Assembly: GCF_003056055.1 (NCBI RefSeq)
Contig: NZ_PYFP01000001.1
Span: forward strand, 868,001 to 932,000
Source of the DNA: Glaciimonas sp. PCH181
GTDB lineage: Bacteria; Pseudomonadota; Gammaproteobacteria; Burkholderiales; Burkholderiaceae_D
Direction of reading: 5' to 3'
DNA: 64,000 bases
Position numbers and translations under genes: made by a program. The notes beneath the pieces were generated by a model, which saw nothing but the letters and a program-made list of their open reading frames with translations, did not search any database and was not told the DNA's origin. Below are positions 56,990 to 64,000 of the stretch, piece by piece; the stretch's first letter is position 1; the number at the start of each line of letters is the position of its first letter.

Positions 56990-58755
56990 GCGGCAAGCAC
57001 AATTCACGCCGCAGTTGGGCAGGTCTGGCGCTTTTATCGCCGGGAATGTTATTCCTGGCGGCGACCGTTTTCATTCCGGTAACGTTGCTGTTATTAGCCT
57101 CACTGAATAGTCCGGCCGGATTTTCATATAACGCATTTTCACGTCTGGTTCACACGCCGATTTATGCACAAGTCCTTGGGCACAGTGTGTTTCTGGCGGC
57201 GATCGCCGCATCGGTCAGCGTCATTGCGGCGTTTCCGGTCGCCGTTGCGATTACCCGCGCCTCAAGTGGCTGGCAGCAATTACTGTGGATGGGCGTGCTG
57301 CTGACTTTTTGGACAAGCTTCCTTGTCAAAACGATTGCATGGATCGTCATCCTCGGCCGATCGGGCCTGTTGAACAGTACATTGATAAGCCTCGGCATAA
57401 CGAACGAACCATTTGAATTACTTTATACAAGCTTTAGTGTCATCGTCGGGCTGGTGCATGTTCTTTTACCGTTGGCGGTTCTGACCATGCTGCCGGTATT
57501 GCAATCCATGGATAAGCGTCTGGTTCCAGCTTCAGCAACACTAGGCGCACGACCAGCAGTGTCCTTTTTTGTAGTCTATTTACCGCTCTGCGCACCGGGC
57601 GTAACTGCCGCCTGGCTTTCGACTTTTGTCTCTGCGCTCGGCTTCTTTATTACGCCAGCTTTGCTCGGTTCACCGCGCCAGACCATGATTGCGCAGCTCA
57701 TCATCCAACAAGTTCAAGAGATGATGGACTGGGGACTTGCCGCAGCACTATCCGTTGTCACATTGATCGTTACGTTAGTCATTTATTGGATATACGACCG
57801 GCTGGTCGGCTTGTCTAGTCTGGCTGGGGAACAAATGCGAAGCAATAATACCAATCCATCCGAGCTGGGTGCATGGATACGTGCGCTAAAGCACGGCACT
57901 TATTGGAAGCTGGGACAATGGACAAATCGCCTCTTTGCGTTAATACCCATCCGCCGCAATACAGGTCAGGATGTGCGTTCCGGGGTACGAATTCTTTCAA
58001 TAATCGTCCTTGCAGTGATGATTTTGCCAGTGGTGTTGCTCATCCCTGAATCGTTCACGACGAGTGCGTTTATTGACTGGCCACCGAGGGGTTTTACCCT
58101 CCATTGGTATCAGGATTTGTACAACTCACCAGTATGGACTGGCGCGTTTGTGAGATCGCTCTGGGTCGGTACGCTAGCGGCGGTTCTTGCATCGGTCATT
58201 GGCATTCCGGCAGCCTTTGCATTCGCCCAGCATCGAGTCCCGTTCCGGTCGCTCATGTTAGGCCTGCTATTAGCGCCGCTTATCCTGCCAAGAATCATCG
58301 TCGCCCTCGGCCTCTTTTACGTCTTATCGCGACTTGGTTTAGTAGGCTCATCGATTGCGCTGGCAATCGGACATGCCGCACTCGCGCTGCCCTATGTCGT
58401 GATTACGGTAACCGCGACATTAAAGTCATATGACCGCCGTTTAGATGCAGCCGCCAGTATCCTCGGCGCAAGAACATCCACACGGTTACGGATGGTGACG
58501 CTGCCTATCATCATGCCCGGTGTCGTTTCAGCATTTATCTTCGCCTTTGTAACTTCTTTCGATGACCTGACGCTATCGCTATTCGTCAGCGGAGGACTTT
58601 TCACCACGTTACCTAAGCAAATGTGGGATGACGCCTTGCTCAAAGTCAGCCCTTCGTTAGCCGCTGTCTCCGTTCTTCTGTTTGCTGGCGTGCTGTTCTT
58701 AATGGCGGCCACTTATCTGGTTCGGAATCGCTTGGCTAAGCGCCGTTTTGCATAA
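56986..58755 (+). CDS. Fused double ABC permease (PotB-PotC type)
   Basis: A 589-residue permease in which the two membrane subunits of a polyamine-type importer are joined in one chain. Each half has about six helices and its own EAA loop: SATLGARPAVSFFVVYLPLC near 180 and ASILGARTSTRLRMVTLPII near 490. A hydrophilic linker (about 270-330) joins the halves. Most relatives encode them as two genes. It overlaps the ATPase gene by 4 bp and the FAD oxidoreductase follows directly. Confidence 0.93.
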   Translation: MSGKHNSRRSWAGLALLSPGMLFLAATVFIPVTLLLLASLNSPAGFSYNAFSRLVHTPIYAQVLGHSVFLAAIAASVSVIAAFPVAVAITRASSGWQQLLWMGVLLTFWTSFLVKTIAWIVILGRSGLLNSTLISLGITNEPFELLYTSFSVIVGLVHVLLPLAVLTMLPVLQSMDKRLVPASATLGARPAVSFFVVYLPLCAPGVTAAWLSTFVSALGFFITPALLGSPRQTMIAQLIIQQVQEMMDWGLAAALSVVTLIVTLVIYWIYDRLVGLSSLAGEQMRSNNTNPSELGAWIRALKHGTYWKLGQWTNRLFALIPIRRNTGQDVRSGVRILSIIVLAVMILPVVLLIPESFTTSAFIDWPPRGFTLHWYQDLYNSPVWTGAFVRSLWVGTLAAVLASVIGIPAAFAFAQHRVPFRSLMLGLLLAPLILPRIIVALGLFYVLSRLGLVGSSIALAIGHAALALPYVVITVTATLKSYDRRLDAAASILGARTSTRLRMVTLPIIMPGVVSAFIFAFVTSFDDLTLSLFVSGGLFTTLPKQMWDDALLKVSPSLAAVSVLLFAGVLFLMAATYLVRNRLAKRRFA

Positions 58756-58768
58756 AAGGAAGAACAAA

Positions 58769-60013
58769 TTGAAAGATGATGTTGTCGTCATTGGGGCAGG
58801 TATCGTCGGCGCTGCATGCGCCGCCAATCTGGTTCTGGCTGGGAAAAAGGTCACTATTATTGATCGCTTGCTTCCCGGCGAGGGCTGCTCTTTTGGAAAC
58901 GCCGGTGGACTAAGCCCAAGTATTAGCTTCCCATTAGCTACGCCAGACATGTTTAAACATATCCCCGGCTGGCTATTCGATCCCGACGGACCGTTAGTCG
59001 TCGCATGGAAGCGCATCCCGGCAGCGACACCGTGGCTCATAAAATTTCTCAGACAAGGCACGCCCGCCAAGTCGGCGCTTGCAGCAACAGGAATGCGCAA
59101 GATGCTGCGCGCTTCATTTGACGATTACTTGCCTCTATTCACATTTGCTGGTGCCGAACAATTAATCCATAAAGTCGGACAGCTTTATCTGTACAGCACA
59201 AAGGAAGGATTCGAACAGGAAAAATCAGCGATAGAAGCAAGAAAGTCACTGGGGATAGAACAACTGATTCTGGATAGCAAACAGCTCAGAGAATTCGAGC
59301 CGGCGCTCTCGCCAATGTTTGGATCGGGCATATTCTTTCCAACCCACGGACACTGTTCAAATCCGCAACAGCTTGTACAGATGCTTATTCAGGCGTGTAT
59401 TCAGAACGGGGCGAAATTTATTTCTGGAAGCGTCCAACGTATCGCGCCTCTTGAGGACAGTGTGCTTATTCATACGGATGGCAATTCCATACAAACCGGG
59501 CAAGTTGTTTTGGCAACCGGGGTATGGTCAAACGAATTGATCCAACCATTGGGCTGGAAGGCACCTTTGGAAAGTCAGCGCGGATATCACATCCAAATTG
59601 CACACTCTGGCGTCAAGGCGACACGCAACGTATTATGGAGCGAGAAAAAAACCTTGGTCACACCTATGGACGATGGCCTCCGAGTTGCCGGAACTGCTGA
59701 AATTGCAGGTCTGAACGCACCGCCAACAAGGCGACGCTTTGCATTATTGCGTGATCTGGCCCAGCAGATGTATCCAACGGTAAACGTTGAACAAACCAGT
59801 GAGTGGATGGGACACAGACCGTGCACGCCGGATTCTTTACCGGTAATCGGCCCCCTTCCGAATAATCCCCGCGTTATTTGTGCATTCGGCCATGGCCATG
59901 TTGGCCTGACTGGTGCTTCTTTTACCGGACGTGTTGTGCGCGACATCGCGATGGGTGGATTGGATAAGCACACCCATAATGAATGGACGCCATTCTCAAT
60001 TGAACGATTTTAA
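58769..60013 (+). CDS. FAD-dependent oxidoreductase, DAO (D-amino acid dehydrogenase-like) family
   Basis: A 414-residue flavoprotein. The start is a TTG at 58769 with AAGGAAGA eight bases upstream; it gives MKDDVVVIGAGIVGAACAAN, the dinucleotide-binding GxGxxG at once. The DAO features GEGCSFGNAGGLSPS and the C-terminal GHGHVGLTG are present. It resembles D-amino acid and D-hydroxyproline dehydrogenases, which oxidise an amine to an imine, but the substrate is open. The operon's binding protein and RidA suggest it works on the imported compound. Confidence 0.9.
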   Translation: MKDDVVVIGAGIVGAACAANLVLAGKKVTIIDRLLPGEGCSFGNAGGLSPSISFPLATPDMFKHIPGWLFDPDGPLVVAWKRIPAATPWLIKFLRQGTPAKSALAATGMRKMLRASFDDYLPLFTFAGAEQLIHKVGQLYLYSTKEGFEQEKSAIEARKSLGIEQLILDSKQLREFEPALSPMFGSGIFFPTHGHCSNPQQLVQMLIQACIQNGAKFISGSVQRIAPLEDSVLIHTDGNSIQTGQVVLATGVWSNELIQPLGWKAPLESQRGYHIQIAHSGVKATRNVLWSEKKTLVTPMDDGLRVAGTAEIAGLNAPPTRRRFALLRDLAQQMYPTVNVEQTSEWMGHRPCTPDSLPVIGPLPNNPRVICAFGHGHVGLTGASFTGRVVRDIAMGGLDKHTHNEWTPFSIERF

Positions 60014-60022
60014 GTAGGAACA

Positions 60023-60727
60023 ATGATGAAACCAACTCTGCAAACATTTCCAGACTTCAGTATTTCAGACCAGTCTCTGCAACAGCAAATATTTGACGAT
60101 ATCAAGCGACGCGTGATTACTTGCGACCTGTTTCCAGGATCGGATATTTCTGAAAGTTCGCTTGCGGCCGAATACGCAGTGACGAAAGCGCCGGTACGCA
60201 GTGCACTAGCGCGCTTGAAAGAGGCCGGATGGTTGCAAAGCAAGCCCCGCAAAGGCCACGTGGTCTTGCCCTTAACGCTTAAAGACATCGACGAAATATT
60301 TGATGCCCGAGAGTTAATTGAGCCTGAAACCGCGCGTTTGGCTGCCGGTAATGTGACAAGGACATACTTGAGCACGCTAAACGAGGCCTGTACCAGAGAT
60401 TATGACTTGCACGATGTAGAAGCAAAGCGTGATTTTCTTTTAGCGAACGCCGCATTTCACATTGGCATTGCTCGCGCCTGTGGCAATAGTCGGCTGGCTA
60501 ACACACTGGCGCAATTACACGAAGAATCGCTTCGCATTCTCTACATAAGCGTCACAACAAGCAATCGCGCCAAGGCCTGGAAGACCGGACACGAATCGAT
60601 GATCGATATGCTTATTTCAGGAGATCAAAAAGGCGTCGCAGAAGAAACTCTGGAAGGCATTAAACGTAGTCGAAAATCCATAAAAGAAGTCCTTGGAAAC
60701 CAAAAAAATCTGATTCTCTCCATTTAA
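60023..60727 (+). CDS. GntR-family regulator (FadR/FCD subfamily)
   Basis: A 234-residue regulator. The winged helix spans about 20-85 (QQQIFDDIKRRVITCDLFPG, ESSLAAEYAVTKAPVRSALARL), and the helical FCD ligand domain 95-225 has its metal-binding Asp and His positions (DAREL, NAAFHIGIARACGNSRL, GHESMIDML). TAGGA precedes adjacent ATGs at 60023 and 60026. Sitting inside the operon, it probably binds the three TGACATGTCA sites and senses the substrate or an intermediate. Confidence 0.93.
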   Translation: MMKPTLQTFPDFSISDQSLQQQIFDDIKRRVITCDLFPGSDISESSLAAEYAVTKAPVRSALARLKEAGWLQSKPRKGHVVLPLTLKDIDEIFDARELIEPETARLAAGNVTRTYLSTLNEACTRDYDLHDVEAKRDFLLANAAFHIGIARACGNSRLANTLAQLHEESLRILYISVTTSNRAKAWKTGHESMIDMLISGDQKGVAEETLEGIKRSRKSIKEVLGNQKNLILSI

Positions 60728-60755
60728 CTTGTACATTTTTTAACTAAAAAATATT

Positions 60756-62039
60756 ATGAAAAAGCTCAAATCAGTCAGCCCTGAAATGGTCGTTGCGGAT
60801 CGCGAAAAGGTGCGTGCGACGGTTACCGAAATTCTGCAGCGCATACGGACAGAAGGCCTTTCAGCATTGCAGGACTACTCAAATCGCTTTGATAAATGGC
60901 AGCCCCTGTCATTTCGGATGACAACGGAGGAAATTAACGCCTGCATTGCACGCGTGCCAGAACAAGCGTTAGCGGATATTCGATTTGCACAAGAACAGAT
61001 CACGAACTTCGCACAGGCGCAAAAAGCTTCATTGCAGGATTTAGAGATAGAAACCCGTCCTGGGGTAATCCTCGGTCATCAGAATATCCCCGTCAGTAGC
61101 GCAGCATGCTATGTGCCGGGCGGCAAATATCCGCTGGTTGCATCGGCCCATATGGGTGTAGTCACGGCGCGGGTTGCAGGCGTAGCGCGGATTGTCGCCA
61201 TCACCCCGCCCTTTCAAGGGAAGCCAAATGACGCGGTAGTCGCAGCGATGAAATTGGCGGGGGCCGATGAAATTTACTGCATGGGCGGTGCACACGCGCT
61301 CGCAGCGATGGCCTTTGGGGTTGAAGGCATCGAACCGGTCGATATGATTGTTGGCCCCGGCAATGCCTACGTCGCGGAAGCCAAACGTCAACTCTTCGGT
61401 ACAGTGGGGATTGATCTTGTCGCCGGTCCTACCGAGACGTTAGTTATCGCCGACGACAGCTGCGATGCAGAATTAATCGCCATTGATTTACTCGGTCAGG
61501 CGGAACATGGCGTTGATTCTCCAGCCATTTTTATAACTGACTCTACCCTCTTGGGCGAGCAGGTTATTGCGGAAATTGAGCGCCAGCTTCAGACCCTCAG
61601 CACAGCAGCGATTGCACGACCTGCCTGGGAAAACCACGGGGAAGTAATCGTATGTGACAGCCCGGAAGAAATGGCGCAGGTAAGCGATGCATATGCGTCC
61701 GAGCATGTCCAGGTGATGACCCGCAATCCGGCGTTTTTCCGACACCGGTTAAAAAATTATGGCGCGCTATTTGAAGGCAAAGAGACCAACGTCTGTTACG
61801 GCGACAAAGTCATCGGTACAAATCATACGTTGCCAACCTCCCGCGCTGCACGCTTTACTGGCGGTCTTTGGGTCGGAAAATTCATTAAAACCGTCACCTT
61901 TCAACGCTTGACAGAAGATGCTAGCTGGCAGATCGGTGAATACTGCGCACGCCTTTGCGCACTGGAAGGTTTTGCAGGACATCAGCGACAAGCCGATATC
62001 CGCGTCGAACGTTACAAACCAAAGATCAAAGCAGCCTGA
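60756..62039 (+). CDS. Histidinol dehydrogenase-family enzyme
   Basis: A 427-residue NAD-dependent alcohol dehydrogenase of the HisD family. The zinc and catalytic positions of HisD can be seen: Gln and His in [10 protein letters not shown], Glu-His in YASEHVQV, Asp and His in [12 protein letters not shown], and a C-terminal His in EGFAGHQ. The context is not a his operon: it lies with an ABC importer, a DAO oxidase and RidA, like the catabolic HisD paralogues such as sulfopropanediol dehydrogenase HpsN. It therefore probably oxidises a primary alcohol of the imported compound to an acid. Confidence 0.88.
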   Translation: MKKLKSVSPEMVVADREKVRATVTEILQRIRTEGLSALQDYSNRFDKWQPLSFRMTTEEINACIARVPEQALADIRFAQEQITNFAQAQKASLQDLEIETRPGVILGHQNIPVSSAACYVPGGKYPLVASAHMGVVTARVAGVARIVAITPPFQGKPNDAVVAAMKLAGADEIYCMGGAHALAAMAFGVEGIEPVDMIVGPGNAYVAEAKRQLFGTVGIDLVAGPTETLVIADDSCDAELIAIDLLGQAEHGVDSPAIFITDSTLLGEQVIAEIERQLQTLSTAAIARPAWENHGEVIVCDSPEEMAQVSDAYASEHVQVMTRNPAFFRHRLKNYGALFEGKETNVCYGDKVIGTNHTLPTSRAARFTGGLWVGKFIKTVTFQRLTEDASWQIGEYCARLCALEGFAGHQRQADIRVERYKPKIKAA

Positions 62040-62094
62040 TCGCAGGCTATACAAACCACGTAATTCATTTACCTCAACCCTGGAAATATGACAC

Positions 62095-62463
62095 ATGACC
62101 ACTAAAGAAATTTCGCGTATTAACATCGGCGTGCGCCTCTCAGACGTCTCCATATTCAACAATGTTGCCTATCTGGCCGGACGCGTGCCACGTAACAGCA
62201 TCGCCCTTGGCCTTAAGGAACAAACTGCTGAAGTACTTGCTGATATCGAAAGATTGCTGAAAGAAGCCGGATCAGACAAGAGCCAAATTCTGTCCTGTCA
62301 GATTTTCCTCAAAGACATCGCACAAATTGCGGAGATGAACGCGGCATGGGATGAATGGATTCCAAAAGGTCACTGCCCATCACGCGCAACAGTGCAGGCA
62401 CAACTGGCAAATCCACAATGGGGTGTCGAGATCGTAGTAACTGGCGCCGTACTAACGCAATAA
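62095..62463 (+). CDS. RidA family enamine/imine deaminase
   Basis: A 122-residue RidA-type protein that speeds hydrolysis of reactive enamine or imine intermediates. The conserved arginine is in CPSRATVQAQLA and the family's hydrophobic core reads NNVAYLAGRVPRN and ILSCQIFLKD. It is the last gene of the operon, 55 bp after the HisD-like gene and before a strong terminator. Its presence fits an oxidase that releases an imine. Confidence 0.93.
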   Translation: MTTKEISRINIGVRLSDVSIFNNVAYLAGRVPRNSIALGLKEQTAEVLADIERLLKEAGSDKSQILSCQIFLKDIAQIAEMNAAWDEWIPKGHCPSRATVQAQLANPQWGVEIVVTGAVLTQ

Positions 62464-62468
62464 CATTG

Positions 62469-62505
62469 AAATGCAAATTGGCGAACGTCAATTTGCATTT
62501 TTTTG
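62469..62505 (+). terminator. Rho-independent terminator closing the catabolic operon
   Basis: AAATGCAAATTG (62469-62480) and CAATTTGCATTT (62489-62500) form a perfect 12-bp stem followed by TTTT. It begins 6 bp after the ridA stop. Confidence 0.93.
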
Positions 62506-62518
62506 AATTATGTTTGAG

Positions 62519-62550
62519 ATGACCGTTAAATACATCGCGGTCATTTTTGT
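62519..62550 (+). terminator. Second tandem terminator-like hairpin
   Basis: ATGACCG (62519-62525) pairs with CGGTCAT (62538-62544), followed by TTTTTGT. It backs up the stronger terminator just before it. Confidence 0.55.
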
Positions 62551-62605
62551 ATTCTATGTACGCAAATTTTCTAATGTGATTACATCGCGCACATTCATGC
62601 TCGTA

Positions 62606-63097
62606 CTATTTACGCACCGGCGACACCTCGGCTAGCCCAGCATTCATCTGTGCATGTTCTGGCAAAATCAAACGCTTGAGAATACCTCCTTCAGACACCA
62701 GCACATAAGTCGCATGGACTTCCTTGATGCTGGCTCCCGGCATGATTTCTTTGCCGATTCTGAGTGATTCTGGCGGCTTACCATTAGCACTGATCACTGC
62801 AACGCTTTCGGCGGGATTTTTTGCCACGACCACACCCACCAAACGGTAATTACTTGCAGCAACCGCTAGTCCTGCGGGGTCACCGAACAATCCTGACGCC
62901 GAGGCAATATCGATCTGCGGCACCTCCGTCTGTGGCATCGGAAGCAAGACACGCGATGCTGGCTTGACTAGCTGCATGATCCAGTAAGTACTGCAAACGC
63001 ACAGTGCGATGCACAAGATCAGACTAAGCAGCCCCGGCAAACGCTTGCTATGTCGCTGCAGTGTGTGACTTACATTTGTTGCCGAATAGCTATTCAT
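62606..63097 (-). CDS. gspC: Type II secretion system protein C-like
   Basis: A 163-residue bitopic protein from the ATG at 63097, which has AGGGGAA upstream. After a short cytoplasmic part there is one membrane helix (about 22-43, LLSLILCIALCVCSTYWIM) and a periplasmic homology region (SGLFGDPAGLAVAASNYRLVG, VAVISANGKPPESLRIGKEI) typical of GspC, the link between the inner-membrane platform and the secretin. There is no PDZ or coiled-coil end, so it is a short GspC. It follows gspF by 36 bp. Confidence 0.85.
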   Translation of the reverse strand: MNSYSATNVSHTLQRHSKRLPGLLSLILCIALCVCSTYWIMQLVKPASRVLLPMPQTEVPQIDIASASGLFGDPAGLAVAASNYRLVGVVVAKNPAESVAVISANGKPPESLRIGKEIMPGASIKEVHATYVLVSEGGILKRLILPEHAQMNAGLAEVSPVRK

Positions 63098-63133
63098 GCG
63101 GTGTTCCCCTGCGATTGTCATTGCGCTACGCAA

Positions 63134-64000
63134 CTAGCGCACCAACTGATTGATTTCAATAATCGGCATCAGCACCGCCAATACAATCAGCAATACCACC
63201 ACGCCCATTGCCAGAATTAATGCTGGCTCCAGCAACCCAGCGATGGTCATTGCGCGTCGTTCCAGATCTTGCTCCTGCGCATTGGCGGCACGCTCAAGCA
63301 TGGCGGGCAATTCTCCGGTCACTTCGCCAGCGCGAATCATATGAATCAGCATCGGCGGAAAATGTTTGTGCAGCGCCAATGCCCGTGCCAGCCCGACGCC
63401 TTCGCGCACGTTCGCCGCCGCCGTATCAACTTGCTCTCGCAAGGCTAGATTAGAAAGCGTATCGCGGCTGGTTTCCAGTGCTTTCAAGATCGGCACGCCT
63501 GATCCGGTAGTAATCGCCAGCGTACTGGCAAAGCGTGCGGTATTCAGGCTGCGCTCGAATTTTCCGTATATCGGGGCGCTCAACAACCAGGTATGCCAGC
63601 GCATTTTTGTTGCTGGGTTTTTCAATGCGGTACGCCAGCTATAAAATAACGTAATCAACCCGATCAGGACCAGCCAGCCATAATGCCGCACAAAGTCGGA
63701 CGCGCCCAACATCAATACCGTTAATAAGGGCAGTTTCTGCTTGGTATTGGCAAATACCGCCACGATCTGCGGGACGACATACGTCAGCAAAAAAATGACA
63801 ATCACCATTGCCACCACCGTCACGATAGCGGGATAAGTGAATGCCAGTTTGATCTTTTGTACCAAAGCATTGCGTCGTTCGATGTAATCGGCCAGGCGCG
63901 ACAACACGCGCGCTAGTTGACCGATTTGTTCACCCGAAGCGACTAGCGAACGATAAATATCCACAAAATCACGCGGATGACTGGCGAGTGCGCTGGATAG
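63134..64000 (-). CDS. gspF: Type II secretion system inner-membrane protein F (N-terminus outside the window)
   Basis: The frame is open to the window edge, so the gene continues beyond 64000. The visible 288 residues hold the end of the first T2SSF domain and the whole second one: helices near FTYPAIVTVVAMVIVIFLLTYVVP and HYGWLVLIGLITLFYSW, then LNTARFASTLAITTGSGVPI and the C-terminal helix (ALILAMGVVVLLIVLAVLMP). GspF is the platform protein of the general secretion pathway. The order gspF-gspC is as in Burkholderia gsp clusters. Confidence 0.93.
   Translation of the reverse strand, partial: LSSALASHPRDFVDIYRSLVASGEQIGQLARVLSRLADYIERRNALVQKIKLAFTYPAIVTVVAMVIVIFLLTYVVPQIVAVFANTKQKLPLLTVLMLGASDFVRHYGWLVLIGLITLFYSWRTALKNPATKMRWHTWLLSAPIYGKFERSLNTARFASTLAITTGSGVPILKALETSRDTLSNLALREQVDTAAANVREGVGLARALALHKHFPPMLIHMIRAGEVTGELPAMLERAANAQEQDLERRAMTIAGLLEPALILAMGVVVLLIVLAVLMPIIEINQLVR

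Noticed and set aside
1..64000. CRISPR arrays, tRNA or rRNA genes, insertion sequences
   Set aside because: No regularly spaced repeats of 25 bp or more, no cloverleaf-like sequence and no transposase frame were noticed on reading both strands; no search tool was used.

Overview
This window looks like a chromosomal segment of a betaproteobacterium of order Burkholderiales, most likely family Oxalobacteraceae (Collimonas, Glaciimonas or Herminiimonas type). The evidence is gene order: leuC-leuD-leuB-asd-fimV-truA-trpF-trpB-trpA-accD-folC-dedD-cvpA-purF-metZ-like is a hallmark betaproteobacterial block, and trpS, a methyltransferase, dapA and a bamC-like lipoprotein follow each other as is usual in this order. 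Base composition appears clearly less GC-rich than Burkholderia or Ralstonia. This placement is inference from protein and synteny recognition; no search was run.

Layout. 1-8.7 kb (minus): housekeeping run of a patatin, an alpha/beta hydrolase, a PHP phosphatase, htpX, yciO, an M50 protease, trpS, a methyltransferase, dapA and the 5' end of a lipoprotein gene. 8.8-10.2 kb (plus): a TetR regulator divergent from the patatin gene, and a LOG-family hydrolase. 10.3-29.1 kb (minus): the large leucine/aspartate/tryptophan/fatty acid/folate/purine/methionine block, with a 40-residue entericidin-type lipoprotein gene between leuC and leuD. 29.4-33.6 kb: a DMT exporter, a Cre-like tyrosine recombinase, a divergent KfrA-like coiled-coil protein and a GlpR-type repressor. 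34-37.9 kb: a Gcr-type membrane protein and a lipoprotein phospholipase D/cardiolipin synthase. 38-39.1 kb: the remains of a histidine-utilisation locus. 39.4-44.3 kb (plus): ferredoxin-NADP reductase, selO, msrB, yciB, bolA and a parvulin foldase. 44.4-48.1 kb: an orphan lipoprotein, a second patatin, a short H-NS-like protein and a HAD hydrolase. 48.3-52 kb (minus): a complete siaABCD signalling operon. 52.5-54.2 kb: an unknown protein, a monooxygenase and a truncated rlmI. 54.6-62.5 kb (plus): a seven-gene transport and catabolism operon with its own GntR regulator. 62.6-64 kb (minus): gspC and the 3' part of gspF.

The most striking observation is at 31608-31641. In the gap between the Cre-like recombinase and the KfrA-like gene lies a 34-bp element with two perfect 13-bp inverted arms around an asymmetric 8-bp core. 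This is exactly the geometry of phage P1 loxP, and 25 of 34 positions match loxP by hand alignment (7 of 8 in the core). The neighbouring recombinase keeps all the Cre catalytic positions, including the Cre-type GGW box. Together with a plasmid-type KfrA-like protein it looks like a Cre/lox-like resolution and segregation module sitting in a core chromosomal neighbourhood.

Second in interest is the 54.6-62.5 kb operon. Three identical 10-bp palindromes at an exact 20-bp period precede it, and it encodes a Tat-exported binding protein, an ATPase, a fused double permease, an FAD oxidase, a GntR regulator, a histidinol-dehydrogenase-like enzyme and a RidA protein. Its substrate cannot be read from sequence, but the set points to uptake and oxidation of a small amine or amino acid-like compound. 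The truncated rlmI and a terminator with no gene in front of it mark rearrangement at its left edge. Other signs of decay are a hutU gene with a nonsense codon fused by deletion to a hutG tail.
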